Below are positions 21,671 to 32,985 of a stretch of 64,000 nt of DNA, in pieces. Numbering within the stretch: the stretch's first letter is position 1; the number at the start of each line of letters is the position of its first letter. The notes beneath the pieces were generated by a model, which saw only the letters and a list, made by a program, of their open reading frames with translations, did no database searches and was not told the origin of the DNA. This stretch comes from Delphinapterus leucas. Its lineage: Eukaryota; Chordata; Mammalia; Artiodactyla; Monodontidae. Position numbers and translations under genes: made by a program. The stretch is taken from positions 3,187,936 to 3,251,935 of the forward strand of contig NW_022098049.1 in NCBI RefSeq assembly GCF_002288925.2, in the 5' to 3' direction.

Positions 21671-22402
21671 TCGCAGCCCTGGGCAGAGTCAAGCCTGGGT
21701 GTAAAGCTTTGGTTGGGGCTCAGGGTTTTGTTTGTTTGGGGCATTGCGCTCCCTCCTGCCCGCCCCCCATACACACGTGTCTGTAGGCCTCCCTGCCTCT
21801 GGTCTCCAACAGTGGGGCTGTCTCATCTTCCTTCCCTCCTCTGTGTGAGGACAGTCAGCTATCTGTCCTGGAGCCAAGGACAGGATATCAAGGGCTCGGA
21901 CTCATTTTACTTCCTGAACAGCAAAGTGGCCTAGCTCTGTGTAAACCATCAATTCGAGGGGGACGTATTTAGCTGCCCTCCCTAGTTGGCAGCGGGGAGG
22001 CGGGCAGGGTCCTGTCAGCCAGAGGATGCAGGCCCAGCTCCAAAAGGGTTTTTGTCTGAGGCTGGGCCCCAGGCCAGAGTGACATTCTTTGGTGGAGGCT
22101 GCCAGGCCACTGCTGAGAGGGGCACCTGTGGGCCAGCGAGGGAAGGAGTGAGAGGCCCACCTTTCTTCCAGAGAGGAGAGAGCCTGGGGGTAGGAATCAG
22201 CTGTTCGGGGTCCCCCGGGGTGCTGAGGCCATGCCAGCAGGTGCTTCAGGCTTGAGAAGAGAAGCCGAGACCCAGACGTCCACTGCCTAGAGACACGGAC
22301 TATTCATTTCTCAGCCTTTGTTACGTCTGAATAAAATCCCAACAGGAGGAAAGAAATCCATTCCTTCCTTGACAGGTTTCTTATAAAAAAAAACCTGAGT
22401 TC
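21671..22402. other. Repeat-poor sequence, no gene seen
   Basis: GC-rich with a few CpGs around 22000-22220. No open frame with recognisable content and no clear splice structure. A conserved non-coding element is possible but not shown. Confidence 0.35.
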
Positions 22403-22612
22403 GGGCTTCCCTGGTGGCGCAGTGGTTGAGAGTCCGCCTGCCGATGCAGGGGACACGGGTTTGTGCCCCGGTCAGGGAAGATCCCACATGCGGCGGAGCG
22501 GCTGGGCGCATGAGCCATGGCCACTGGGCCTGCGCGTCCGGAGCCTGTGCTCTGCAACGGGAGAGGCCGCAGCAGTAAGAGGCCCGCGTACCACAAAAAA
22601 ACAAAACAAAAA
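22403..22612 (+). mobile_element. CHR-type cetacean SINE, 210-bp class
   Basis: Starts gggcttccctggtggcgcag, has 'cacgggtttgtgccccgg' and 'gcctgcgcgtccggagcc', and an A-rich tail broken by C residues. Short flanking repeats (tgagttc at 22396-22402 and 22616-22622) fit a partly decayed TSD. Confidence 0.92.
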
Positions 22613-22622
22613 ATATGAGTTC

Positions 22623-23119
22623 ACAGACCTGTCTAGTGGGAAAAGATATCCTATTTTAGAATTCTCTTCTAACTCCCCACTTAGTACACAGTCACCGTTT
22701 GTGGTGGATGCACTGCCCTGATTCCCTTCGCAGGGTGGGTGCAGCCACACCTCTCTGTTGTTGTGAGTGTTGGCTGCTAATGCTCACAGCTGCCCCCTTC
22801 TCTGCAGAATTGCCCTCAGCCGTCAGAAACCATCTTCCCCTGGAGGTTACCCTCCTCCAGTCCCCCACTCTCCCAGCCACTTGTAGTCAATGACTGACAC
22901 AGGGTCTCAAGGAGGCGCCAAGTTTGTGGATCAGTTCATGCCCCAGAGCCCCCTGTGGGATCAGGCTGAGGCTAGGCTGACTGAGTCCACATCCTTACTC
23001 AGCTCTTTCTCTGGCCTCTCCTGCTTCTCTCACTCCCATTCTTCGGAAGGTCCTTCCTTTACAAGTCTCATGCAAAAGAATCCCCATGTTAGGTTCTACG
23101 TCTAGAAAACCTGAGCTCA
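22623..23119. other. Unassigned sequence, no gene seen
   Basis: No repeat or coding signal recognised; frames are short and overlap on both strands. Confidence 0.35.
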
Positions 23120-23345
23120 GACACCCTTCTTTCATTAATTTATTTCTGTAAACAACGTATTGAGCCATGTTATAGATATGTTTGTATGTGTAGGGAATGC
23201 GGTTGTGAATCAAATAAACGTGGCTTTGCCCTCAATGAGCTTATATGGTCTAGTGGTAGGAGACACATACTAAACAATCACGCACACAAAGTACAATTAA
23301 GATTATAATTAGCACTGTGTCAGAAGTATAGAGTTATGAGAAAAT
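23120..23345 (-). repeat. L2 3' end, antisense
   Basis: 'aacaacgtattgagccatg', 'tgccctcaatgagcttatat' and 'tctagtggtaggagacac' are the inverse of the L2 3' end in order. Confidence 0.7.
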
Positions 23346-23399
23346 ATGACTGAAAAGTTCTAGTAATTTACCTATTGTCTCTCAGCTCCACAACTGTCC

Positions 23400-23890
23400 T
23401 TCTATGTTTTGCTCTAAGATGCTGGGGCTGGCACTCTGTTAACTACATTTCCCAGGTGCCCTTGCCCACTGTCTTTTTGCTAGGTTCTGCTAATAAGAGG
23501 CACTAGAAGGAAACTGGAAGGCAGAAGGGATGGAGAAGGAACTCACTTCCTGTGTTCTCTTGTTCTTGCCAATCTTTGCATCTGGGGGGTGCCCCCCTCT
23601 CAGAGGACTGAGCACCAGCTCTGCAGAGCCCCTACTCCACTGTAGCAGTAGATGGCTCCCATCCCCAGAACCAGCCTGCAGTGCCTCTTCAGATGTTCCA
23701 GCAGTAGCTCCATGCATCTAGGTTCTGGGAAGTTCACCTCCTTCCTTTGTTCCCTAGTCCTAAGGTTGGCAATCGCTTCCTGCCACTTTCTTCCCCTGGG
23801 TTTGCCTCAACATCTCTTTTTGCTCTTTCAGTCCTGTAACACCTGTATAACCACCTCCCTGCATTAAATTCCCTCTGGTTGAGGGAACCA
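23400..23890 (+). repeat. Ancient interspersed repeat, family not identified
   Basis: 'gctaggttctgctaataaga', 'ggcactagaaggaaactgg', a run of short CT-rich blocks, and 'cattaaattccctctgg' at the end resemble an old LTR-like element. A diverged relative appears at 54190-54670. I cannot name the family. Confidence 0.4.
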
Positions 23891-23934
23891 ACCTCCTCAG
23901 TTTGGGCTCAACTTTGACAACTTCCTTGGCTCCC

Positions 23935-24428
23935 TGTGAAACAGGAGGGAAGAGGGCAGGGCACAACCTTTTAAAGAATGACATAGCTTGAGGACACGAC
24001 ATAAACTGATTAGAACCAAACAGGTCCAAGATGTCAGACTTCCACTGGACCTTGAGCCTCAGTATACCCTCATTGTAACTCATCAGTATGTTAAATGACA
24101 CACCCACAGGTGCCACGACAGTTCCAAGGCCGACCATAAAGGTCAAAAAGTGGGCGGTGGCCCAATTCCTGGAAATCCCCACCCCTTTCCCCAAATAGCT
24201 GGAATACTCATTAGCCTATGAAATTATCCACCCGTATAAAAACAGACAACCCCATACCCTAGGGCCGCTCTTGCCTTCTGACATGGCCCACACTCTGTCT
24301 GTGGAGTGTGTTTCTCTCTAAATAAATCCACTTCTTACCCATCACTTTGTCCTTCACCGAATTCTTTCTGTGACGAGACATCAAGAACCTGAGCTTCATT
24401 AAGTCCTGAGACCAGGTGTGTGATCTCA
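23935..24428 (+). repeat. ERV1-like LTR, plus strand
   Basis: Begins TG (tgtgaaacagg) and ends CA (gtgtgatctca). It has a TATA-like tataaaaa at about 24235 and AATAAA at 24321, so U3, R and U5 can be laid out. It matches the inverse of 52626-53411 along most of its length ('aaagaatgacatagc', 'gacacacccacagg', 'aaaaagtgggcggtgg'). Flanks show no TSD, so one end may be rearranged or internal sequence may follow. No retroviral gene is present. Confidence 0.8.
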
Positions 24429-24800
24429 GTTAAAAGACCATGGGTTCAAGTCCCAATCTGAGTGGCACGGTTTTACTGGCTCAAGCTTGTCTTCTGCCCT
24501 CATCATGAGCTTCAGACTGAACTTCATGTAATCTGATTCTTCAGTTTGACCCCAGCATCCTTCTTTGGGCAGTGCCTTTGGGTCTGGCTCAGGCCTCTTC
24601 TCTGGCTCTGGCCCTACATTGACAGTTCCTGAAAAGTGGGGAGATATTTCAAAACCGTAAGGTCTTATTGGTGCCCTGCAATCAAAGCACATCTTCTTGG
24701 TTTTGTTGTGTGGCCCAGACCCATCTGGGTGGGCCTGCACAGGTCACATTTCCCTCATGGTCTTGTGGGTAAAAGGAACATACCTTAGGTCAGTTTTTCT
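24429..24800. other. Sequence beyond the LTR, with an open minus-strand frame
   Basis: A 104-codon frame is open on the minus strand (24740-24426), with a CFDCRAP-like stretch and many charged residues. I recognise no family, it overlaps the LTR end, and it has no upstream promoter signal. It could be a processed pseudogene fragment, viral internal sequence or chance. Confidence 0.25.
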
Positions 24801-25250
24801 CAGAAGCAGACCCTGAGCCAGAGATTTGCGTGTAACTAATTCATCAAAGAAGACCTCCCAGGAGAAACAAGAAAAGGAGTGGAGGAAGCAGGACAGGAAA
24901 GAGGAAGAAAGTAGGAAAGGGTGTGATTTCAGCTAACGTCCCAGCCTCACCCATATCCCCTGGGGGAACTCGAGCATAAATTACACCTCATAATTTGTCC
25001 CAGCTCCAGTCAAAGGAACTGTACCCTTGTGCCCCAATGATGCCTGCCCATTACCCGAGGGCAGTGCTGTGAGGAAAGTCACAGGTGTGATCAGTTCGCC
25101 TACAGCGGTGAGGGATAGGCACAGACAGTCCGCTGGTCCAAGGGACATGGGGGTTCTGGGTGGGGCACCAACAGTGTCCATCATGGAGTCAACTCTATTA
25201 ATCTCTCATTCCAAGAGTGGTCACCAAGAAGGCTTCAAAAAGTAGGAGAG
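24801..25250. repeat. Possible ancient repeat (weak)
   Basis: 'agaagcagaccctgagcc' with 'gatttgcgtgtaactaattc' resembles a common old interspersed repeat whose name I cannot give. The rest is diverged. Confidence 0.3.
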
Positions 25251-25800
25251 GGGAGACTTTAGTTCACTAATGTTTCTTTGGTCAAATCCAAATTGTTGAC
25301 CTCCTGTATTCCTTCTGAATTCCAAATTCTGACCGGCCCAGTTGGCTTCCTCTTTCATTTCAATATCGGCCTAAACAAAACCCAGCTAGATTGATCCACA
25401 GCAAAAACAAACCAACACAAAAGCACAGCATGCTTCCCTAAGCCAAATAGAAATGATTTTTTGCATAATCTGTTCTTTTTTTTTCTGGATATCAACACAT
25501 CTGCTTGCCTCCAAACCTTGGTAATCAAGTGCTCATTATATGACGGTCCCATCAGTGAGTCTTTGTTGAGTATTTTGAAAGGTACTCCACACTTCCTCCT
25601 CAAAGAGATACCCTCTCTCTACTTACTATCAACAGCTGATGCAGGATGCTAAAGAAGGCACAGTTTAGGCATGGACAACTTTCAGGTTAAAATTTTTTAA
25701 ATGCCATATAAATAGCCCATCAAATTTAACTTTTCAGTGTGGGAGTACAATCTATAATTTACTCATCAAACATAAAATAACCCCCAAAGTGCCAAATTTT
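25251..25800. other. Unassigned sequence, no gene seen
   Basis: AT-rich, no recognised repeat or coding frame. Confidence 0.35.
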
Positions 25801-25803
25801 AGA

Positions 25804-26009
25804 CCAGTGGTTTTACAGTCGGGGCAATTCTGCCCCCGGGGGGATACTTGGCAACACCTGGAGGCAGCTTTGGTTGTCATAAAGGTGGGGGAGGGGTGTG
25901 CTGCTGGCATTGAACGGACAGAGACCAGTGATGCGGCTGAACAATGCACAGAACGGCCACCACGACTGAGAACTACCCAAATGTCCCTAGTGCTGAGGCT
26001 GAGAAACCC
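25804..26009 (+). mobile_element. MER5A-like hAT-Charlie element
   Basis: Non-autonomous DNA transposon. It starts cagtggttttacagtcgggg, has 'cttggcaacacctggagg' and 'gctgctggcattgaacgg', and ends gaggctgagaaaccctg, the inverse of the start motif. Full length for the family; the 8-bp TSD is no longer readable. Confidence 0.88.
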
Positions 26010-26640
26010 TGATCTGGGCTGTTCTATTTCATGTGAATTTTACATTGATTCTCTCTATCTAGGCTTATTTTCAGTCATCTGAAATTCCCAAATCCCAGTG
26101 TTTGAATAGTTTTGAGCACCAGTTAAGGGTAAAACGCTGTCCCAGGTGCTCCCGTATTGACTTCTGTGGTATTACTGAATTAGGAAAATAATGATTCACT
26201 TAGGGATGTTGAATGCCCTCCATCTGAGTTCCAGCATCAGGGCCCTGCACTCAGTAGGAGGTCCCATGCTTGGGGCTTAACGCTCTGCAGTAGTGGTCTT
26301 GAAATTCTTAATATTTTTGTCTTTGAATCTGTGTTTTGATAGCAACGTCTTATGGGACAATGATGTATGTCCCAGGCTTGGAGCCTCAGCTCACACAGGA
26401 TCCTGCTACCTTGCACCTGCCTGGTTGCCCGCTCTTCCGCTCCAACCCAGTGACCACTGCTGCCCTTTGCCCCTGGCAGGGTATGGAGGGGCCTATGGTT
26501 GGTTTTGCTTGTCTTTGACTTCCTACTGGTTACTGCCAACCCTTGGGTGCCTGGGGCCACCCACACCCAGCAGGCACAACTATCAAGAGGCCACACCCTT
26601 GACTCTTAGGCAAAAATGGACCCCACTGGTTTCTCAGAAT
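26010..26640. other. Unassigned sequence, no gene seen
   Basis: No repeat, exon or domain recognised. Overlapping frames of 60-125 codons occur on both strands. Confidence 0.35.
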
Positions 26641-26785
26641 GGAGCCCGAGAACCATCTGTGTCGGAATAATCTGGGGGCTTGTTAAAAATGCAGATTTCT
26701 AGACCTGGATCTGAATGCTGTACAGAGTCTCTCTGAGGCTGGGGCTTGATAATCTGTGTTTTAACAAGTACCCCAGAGCACTTCT
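26641..26785 (+). mobile_element. hAT-Charlie element, MER20/MER3-like
   Basis: 'agaaccatctgtgtcggaat', 'gggcttgttaaaaatgcag' and 'tgataatctgtgttttaaca' match this class of short hAT elements. Ends are decayed; the subfamily is uncertain. Confidence 0.65.
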
Positions 26786-26789
26786 CTGC

Positions 26790-27685
26790 CTTCTAGCAGA
26801 TTTCTTCCGTGCTTCCTGCTGACTGCCCGGCTCTGGCTCTGAGCCCAAGGCTGCCCAATTGCAAACTAATGTTGGGCTCTGTCCCTGACCCTTCTGTGGC
26901 CTCTTCTGTCCTCCATGTTTGGTGGGTGTTCAGTCTGGCCTGTGTCAGAAGCCTGGTTTTCCGTCTGGGACTCTCCACTCAGCTGGCACCTTTGCGGCTC
27001 TGTGCTGCCTCGGGTGGCACCTGGCTCTGGGGAGATGCAGATCCCGGCCCACCGCAGGCCTTGGCTGGCTGCTCGGAACCCTAGCTCTTGCCTAAGCCTT
27101 TGGATCCTGCTAACTCCTCTGGAACTTCATTTCCAAGTCCCCTCTGGCCTGGTCAACGTCCTGGCCACAGAGACACTCCATCTTACAGCCCCCATCTCTG
27201 TGACACCCTCAGGGTGCACCTTGGTCCTGAGCGTGGATGCCCAGGGGCACAAGAGCTGTGGTAGAGAACACCATACTGGCTGGGGAGGCCTCTCAGCATC
27301 CCCCGTCCCCAGTACGTTTTCTTTGCTGTCTCTGGCCCAGGCCTCCTGCCCACAGCCTGTGGTCGCGGAGACATGTAGTGCTCTGGCTTTCTGGTTTATG
27401 GATTTTAGGAACTACAGGGGAAACCTCAATTCTCATATGTGAATCACTCAGAGTAAATGTTAAGGCTGAAAATACCTTTTTTTTTTTAAAAACAAATTAA
27501 AGAAGCCAACAGTAAAAGACTGGATGTTAGTATTTTAGTGTTAAATATGTCAGTTGGTAGCACCCACCAACACCTCAGGGTGTTATTATAACGATACTAA
27601 GTCATTACGGTAATAACCAACATGGTATTTTATAGGTTACTTATATTGTATTTCATTTGAGCCTCATAGAATACTAACGGCTAAT
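26790..27685. other. Repeat-poor sequence, no gene confirmed
   Basis: A 175-codon plus-strand frame (26915-27442) is open, but its product is rich in W, S and L without any domain, a second frame is open over the same bases, and no splice or start context supports it. I do not call a gene. Confidence 0.35.
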
Positions 27686-27689
27686 AGTT

Positions 27690-27855
27690 ACTTTGTGCCA
27701 GGCACTGCTTTATGACTTTTATGTATGTTAATTCCATACCAACACAGGAAGGTTAATTAACTTGCCCACAGTCACACAGCTTATGAGGGGCTTAACCAGG
27801 ATTGGCACCCAGGCAACCTAGTTTCAAAGTCTGTGTTTAATGACAAAGCTATAAC
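27690..27855 (-). repeat. MIR SINE, antisense
   Basis: 'tgtgccaggcactgcttta', 'cttgcccacagtcacacagc' and 'aaccaggattggcacccagg' are the inverse MIR sequence. Confidence 0.85.
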
Positions 27856-27859
27856 TGAC

Positions 27860-27965
27860 TCCTTTCAACCCAGGAAGGTAGATTTTAATATTCCTACCTT
27901 ACATATGAGGGATCTGAAGATGAAAGAGGTGAAGTGACTTGTCTTGGTGAGTCACTGCTGCATTT
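27860..27965 (-). repeat. MIR fragment, antisense
   Basis: 'ttacatatgagggatctgaa' and 'aaagaggtgaagtgacttg' match the inverse MIR core, directly after another MIR. Confidence 0.6.
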
Positions 27966-28139
27966 TTAAGGTGGTGGCTTGGGATGTATAGGGCACATCA
28001 TCTGAATTTTAGTGGCCATGTTCTTGAGGCCAATAGGGAAATGCCTGAAAAGTTGAAGAGCGTCATGAGAGTGGGTCTGGAAGTCCTGGTGGTAACTTCC
28101 ATGGTCAAGGAAATCCCATTTCTTGTTCATTTGGCTGAC

Positions 28140-28510
28140 ATTTTAATGCTTTTCTGAACATCTATCGAGAGCCAATTAAGTTCACACTAATGCACATGTT
28201 TTTTAAGCTAGGCGTTGTAACAGGCATGGAGGGTACTGAGATGAATAAATCCTAGTCCCTGCCTTCACGATGCTCATGGTTTAGTGGGGAAGAGAGAGAG
28301 AAAAAAATCAGGTAATTATTAACAATGATTTACATGTTGAGTGGAAATGATATGAAGATACTATGAGATATAGCTGAGGAGGTGTGAGGAACCAAGAGAG
28401 AAGGGTGGAGTTGGGTGAACACACTAAGGGGAGATTTTCTAGTGAAGTGGTACTAAGGCTAAAAGGGTGAGTTTGCCAGTCAAAAAGTGGGTGGAGGGAC
28501 ATCTGCTTCT
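28140..28510 (-). repeat. L2, antisense, 3' part of a split copy
   Basis: 'gtaacaggcatggagggtac' and 'catggtttagtggggaagag' are inverse L2 3'-end landmarks. The copy appears to resume at 30950 after an old L1. Confidence 0.7.
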
Positions 28511-29559
28511 ATGCATTAGATTTAGCTTACGATGTATCAAGTCTCCTGCCAAGAATAACTGGAAAGGCTAGATTACAAATCAAACAATCAGTCAAATTAA
28601 AACAGCTGTTTTAAATGATTGGCGAGCAACCAAGGTAACCAGGACTTGAAAGAACAAGATCATAGAGAAATGAGTGATATTCTACACCACTTTTCCCCTT
28701 AAGGCATTTGTAGTTCATCAGGAAAGTCAATTAGAAGACTTTAAGAGCTAGAAGTCTAAAAATCTAAGCAAACTTTTTGTCCATCTCAAGGTACTGAGGG
28801 AATTCGAGTTCTGCCCAAAAGGAAAGGTCCTGGTAAATAGGCCAGATTTTTAATGAGACCACTGAAGGTCCATGTCCTAAGAGTAAGGGCAACTGGAAAT
28901 AGATCAAGCCTTACAAAAACAAACTCACACTCAAACCATCTCAATTTCTGATCTGATTAAGGTGATTGTTCTGTACTAACTGCATCCAAGAGGAAGAGTA
29001 GTAAAGCCTCTCTGGAGAAATATAACATCCAGATTCTCTACAAGTTTTCAAGAGAATGCCCAGACTTTAATAAAAAAGTTACTAGATGTTCCGATAAAAG
29101 AGAATCAAAAGGTCAAAACCCAAAGGAAAAAAAAATCAGACAACAGAAATAGACCCACAGATGATCCAGACTGAGATTAACAAGCATGGTCTTTAAAATA
29201 ACTGTGAAATTATTTCAAGAGAATGAGACAAGGTAAAGAATTGGATATATAGAAAAAAGCAAATAGAAAATATAGAACTAAAAAGTCCAATAACTGAAAT
29301 TAAGAAATTAATAGATGTGTTTAACAGCAGAGTTGGCATGACAGAAGAATAGATTAGTAAACTTGAAGAGATAATAGGAAATATCCAGATGTAAGCACAA
29401 AGAAAAACTACATGAACTACAGAAAAGAAAGAGAGAAACATATAAGATGTGGTAAAAAATCTAAAATGTAAGCAATTAAAGTACCATAAGAAGAAGGGAG
29501 AGAAAAGGGCAAAGAAATACTTGAAGATATATAGGCTGAATGATTTTCTGGAGAATTAA

Positions 29560-29685
29560 ACTACCTTAAGTCCATTATCCCATTTGATCTTCATGGCAAT
29601 TTTGTGAAGGCTAACAAAAGATATTCTTATATACATTTTACATTTATTATTATATCTCAGAAAGGCTAAGGATCTTCATTCATTT
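29560..29685 (-). repeat. MIR fragment, antisense
   Basis: 'ccatttgatcttcatggcaa' and 'ttatatctcagaaaggctaa' fit the inverse MIR. Confidence 0.5.
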
Positions 29686-29689
29686 GTTT

Positions 29690-29800
29690 AAAATGAAGTC
29701 ATTCATTTACTCAGCAAACATTTATTGACTGCCATCAGTTGCAAACTTGTTAAGCAAAGCAATAAAGAGCACTGGAAATAATAAATATGGGAGTATCAAT
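29690..29800 (-). repeat. L2 3'-end fragment, antisense
   Basis: 'tcatttactcagcaaacatt' and 'tattgactgccatcagttgc' match the inverted end of L2. Confidence 0.5.
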
Positions 29801-30949
29801 GAATTTTTCTTATTTTTAATTAAAAAATAATCAACTGTTTAAGCAAAAAATTGTAGATCTTATATGTGGGAGCTTAAATATGACAATAAAAGCACAGAAG
29901 ACAGAAGGGAGAGAATGAAAGTGTATTCTTATCAGCTCCTTACATTACACATGAAGTTTTATAATACTATTTAAGGATAGAATGTAAGTCAAAGATACAT
30001 AATATAAAACCTAGACCGACCACACAAAGTACATTCAGTAATCCAAAAGAAGGCAAGAAAGGAGGAAAAAGAGGAACAAAGAACAGATGGGATAAATGGA
30101 GTATAAATAAATGGTTGACTTAAACCCAACTATATCAATAATTACCTTAAGTGTAAATGGTCTAAACACTCTAATTCAAAGGCAGATATTGTCATAGTTT
30201 TAAAAATCCAGTAAAATAGGTGACATTTTAAAAACCTGACAATCCCAAGTATAGGCAAAAATACGGAGCAGCTAGAACTCTCATATATTGTTAGTGGGAG
30301 TGTAAAGTGGTACAACCACTTTGGAAAGCTGGTTGGCAATACTCATTAAAGCTAAATACATGTATGGCACGCAATCCAGCAATTCTACTCAGCAGAAATG
30401 CATACACATGTTCACCCAAAAAAAAAAACAAACGTAAAAGAATGTTCATAGCAGGACTTTTGTAATAGCTAAAACCTGGAAACTACTCATATTTTTTTCA
30501 ATATTAGACTGAATAAATGGTGGTATATTTATGTGATCGAATACTAGAAATACTAGAAAAAAGAAAGACAAGACAAGAAAGACAAGAAAAAAGAACAAAT
30601 GGCTGCATATGCAACAACATGGGTGAATCTCACAAAATAATATGAAATGAAAGAAGCCCAGATAAAAAAGCATATACTGTATGATCCTGTTTAAATGAAG
30701 ATCAGAATTGGGCAAAACAAATCCATTTGGAATGACGTCAGAATACTGGCTACCTTTTAGGGGATGGTATCTGGGAGAGGCCAGGAAGGAGGCTTCTGGA
30801 CTGCTGATGATATTCTAATCCTTTTTATGCATAGTCGTTACTTGAGTATGTCAGTTCTAAAAACGCATCAAGCTGTAAATTTAGAGCTTGTCCGCTTTGC
30901 TATATTCATAGCATATATCAATAAAGTGTTACCTATTAAAAAATGGGGA

Positions 30950-31560
30950 TGAATGACATTCCAAGCAGGGGAGATAGCATAAGCAAAGGCACAGAGGAAT
31001 AAATAATATGGTGTGTGGAAAATTACAGGTGGCTGGATGTTGCTGGAGCATAAAATGTGAGGTAGGTTATAGCAGGGCTTGGGGAAGATGTCACAGTGGC
31101 AGCTCATGGAAGGCTTTGTGTGCCCTGCTAAAGAGTGTGGATGGTCTTCTGAGGTCAGTTAGATGCTGAAAGATTCTAAGCAAGAAGTGACATATAAGAT
31201 TTGGAATTAAAAAGAAATCCTAATGTCAATTAGCAAAGAGGGACAAAAATAGGTGCAGGGAGACTAGTAAAGATGCTCTTGAAAAATCCAGATGAGGGAT
31301 GATGAAGGATTGAATCAGGGCAGTGGTTGCAGAGATACAAAGAGAATAGACTTCAGCACTACTTAGAAGACAATATTAGTAAGCCTTTATTGAATGTAGG
31401 AGGTGAAAAAAAGTAGACCTGAGGATGATTCCTAAATTTGTAACACAAGTGACTGCATGGCTGGTGGTTCCACCAGACAAGGCAGGGAGCATTCAGGAGT
31501 TCAGGGCTGGGGCAGAAGACTAGTTTAGTTTTAGACAGTGCGGACAGGTTTACCAGATAA
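30950..31560 (-). repeat. L2, antisense, inner part of a split copy
   Basis: 'gaatgacattccaagcaggg', 'agcaaaggcacagaggaa', 'gctcatggaaggctttgtgt' and 'gtagacctgaggatgattcc' follow the L2 order expected after the 28140-28510 piece. Confidence 0.65.
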
Positions 31561-32384
31561 GGTGGCACTCAAACTGCAGGGGATTCTTGGGGAGTTATTT
31601 TGGGGTCCCGTTACCTGGAATTGATGACCAACTTAAGTGCCAGGTCTCTGATGTTCTCTACAATTACTGCTTGGTTTTCTTGCCTTTTCTGGCTGTACTG
31701 CACATTCAAGACACAAAGCCATGGTTGTCAGCAGCAGAACCAGCAGCGCGGCCGCCCTGGGGTCTGAAAGACTTCATCTCGCTTTCCTCTGCGGCTCCAG
31801 ACAAAGGCCGTCTTATACACCATCTATTTCAGTCATTTTTATGAGTGCTGTGGAATATTTTCAAGCTATCCCTTTTAAGCATTATCTCTTGGCAGTTAAG
31901 AAAATAGATCCATTGCAAGCACTGGGGTTTCTGAAAAGGGGTTTAAAAATAGCTCAGGGCACTACACAGCTGCAGCTATCGGGAAATTGAGCCCTTTGCT
32001 TGCACTTTTGCTGGTTTCCATTTCAACCTTGCAGCTGGAAACCGGTAGCTCTTCCTCTGCTGGGAACAGATGCAAAAAGAGGAAGGAATGGGCCAGGACC
32101 CTCTCTTGACTTGGGGTCACACTTGGCATCTGTGAATGCTAAGAGGCGCTGGGGTAATGGAGAGTGGGCGTACCAAACTCTTGGGTTTGAAAAAGCCTAT
32201 TCAATATTATGATATATCTTTATATTTGGAAATGAAAAATAAAAAAGAAGCCTATTGGTTTTGTCATGTAAATTATAGGAAGCAGATGGGATAAAATCCT
32301 CTTGGCCAATAGGGATAGGCAGAAAATGCATTGACTGATAACAATGCTTTCTGGGCAGTCTCTCTGGAGGTGGTGTTATCGTCA
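31561..32384. other. Unassigned sequence, no gene seen
   Basis: No repeat or exon recognised. A few CpGs around 31745-31810 (gcgcggccgccc) do not amount to an island. Confidence 0.35.
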
Positions 32385-32520
32385 TTCCCACCTTGCAGGT
32401 GTGAAAACTGAGGAAGGGAATGTTTGAGGGACCTGCTCCTGGTCACAGAGCCAGGGAGTCAGGGAGGTGGGGTTGCAGCACAGACTCCAAAGCCCCCGCT
32501 CTTAGTTATTGCTCTAGATT
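32385..32520 (-). repeat. MIR SINE, antisense
   Basis: 'aggtgtgaaaactgaggaag', 'ctggtcacagagccaggg' and 'gactccaaagcccccgctct' are the inverse MIR in order. Confidence 0.8.
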
Positions 32521-32595
32521 GTCTTTTAACTGGGGGTGCGTAAGATTTTAAAGTGTCTCAAAAGGGAGCATGGATGTTTAAAAGAAGAAAAAGCT

Positions 32596-32724
32596 GGGAC
32601 TTCCCTGGAGTCCAGTGGTTAAGACTCCGTGCTACCACTGCAGGGGTGGTGGGTTCGATCCCTGGTGGGGGAACTAAGATCCCACATGGCCCATGATGCA
32701 GCCAAAAAAAAAAAAAAAAAAAAA
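32596..32724 (+). mobile_element. CHR-type cetacean SINE, short class
   Basis: Starts gggacttccctggagtccag, has the B-box-like 'gggttcgatccctggtgg' and a 21-base A tail. The TSD is not clear. The uninterrupted tail suggests a recent insertion. Confidence 0.92.
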
Positions 32725-32774
32725 GCCAAGAATTAACATGAACAAATCTCTATTCTAAGCATCAGCTCTACCAT

Positions 32775-32985
32775 GATGCCACTCAATAAATGTTTGCTGA
32801 GTAAATGAATGACTGCATTTTAAATAGATGAACGAAGACCCTGAGCCTCTTTGAGACTCCAATTCTTCATCTGTAAAATGGATGCAATAGTATCTTTCGG
32901 CAGCCTTCACAAAATTTCTGTGAAAAGGTCAAATGGCATAATGGGCTAACTGGAAGTAGATTAGTACCCTGGAAAATCGTTCAGC
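32775..32985 (+). repeat. L2 end and MIR fragment
   Basis: 32775-32815 ends like L2/MIR ('ctcaataaatgtttgctgag'). 32840-32985 has the MIR core 'aattcttcatctgtaaaatg'. Confidence 0.6.

Larger units (their letters stand above)
28650..30945 (+). repeat. Old L1 (L1M/HAL1-like), sense, internally deleted
   Basis: 28650-29530 resembles an old L1/HAL1 ORF1 ('gaaattaagaaattaataga', 'agtaaacttgaagagataat'). 30100-30190 resembles the ORF2 start ('caataattaccttaagtgta'). 30230-30945 is a 3' end ('tgttagtgggagtgtaaag', 'atggctgcatatgcaacaac'). The RT body is missing. A MIR-like and an L2-like piece lie between 29560 and 29800, so more than one element may be involved. Confidence 0.6.

Noticed and set aside
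24430..24470. tRNA-like 'gggttcaagtccc' just after the LTR as a retroviral primer site
   Set aside because: It is in the sense of a tRNA T-arm, not the complement of a tRNA 3' end, and it lies too far from the LTR edge.
26915..27442. 175-codon plus-strand open frame in repeat-poor DNA
   Set aside because: Two frames are open together and the product has no recognisable domain; GC-rich composition explains the lack of stops.
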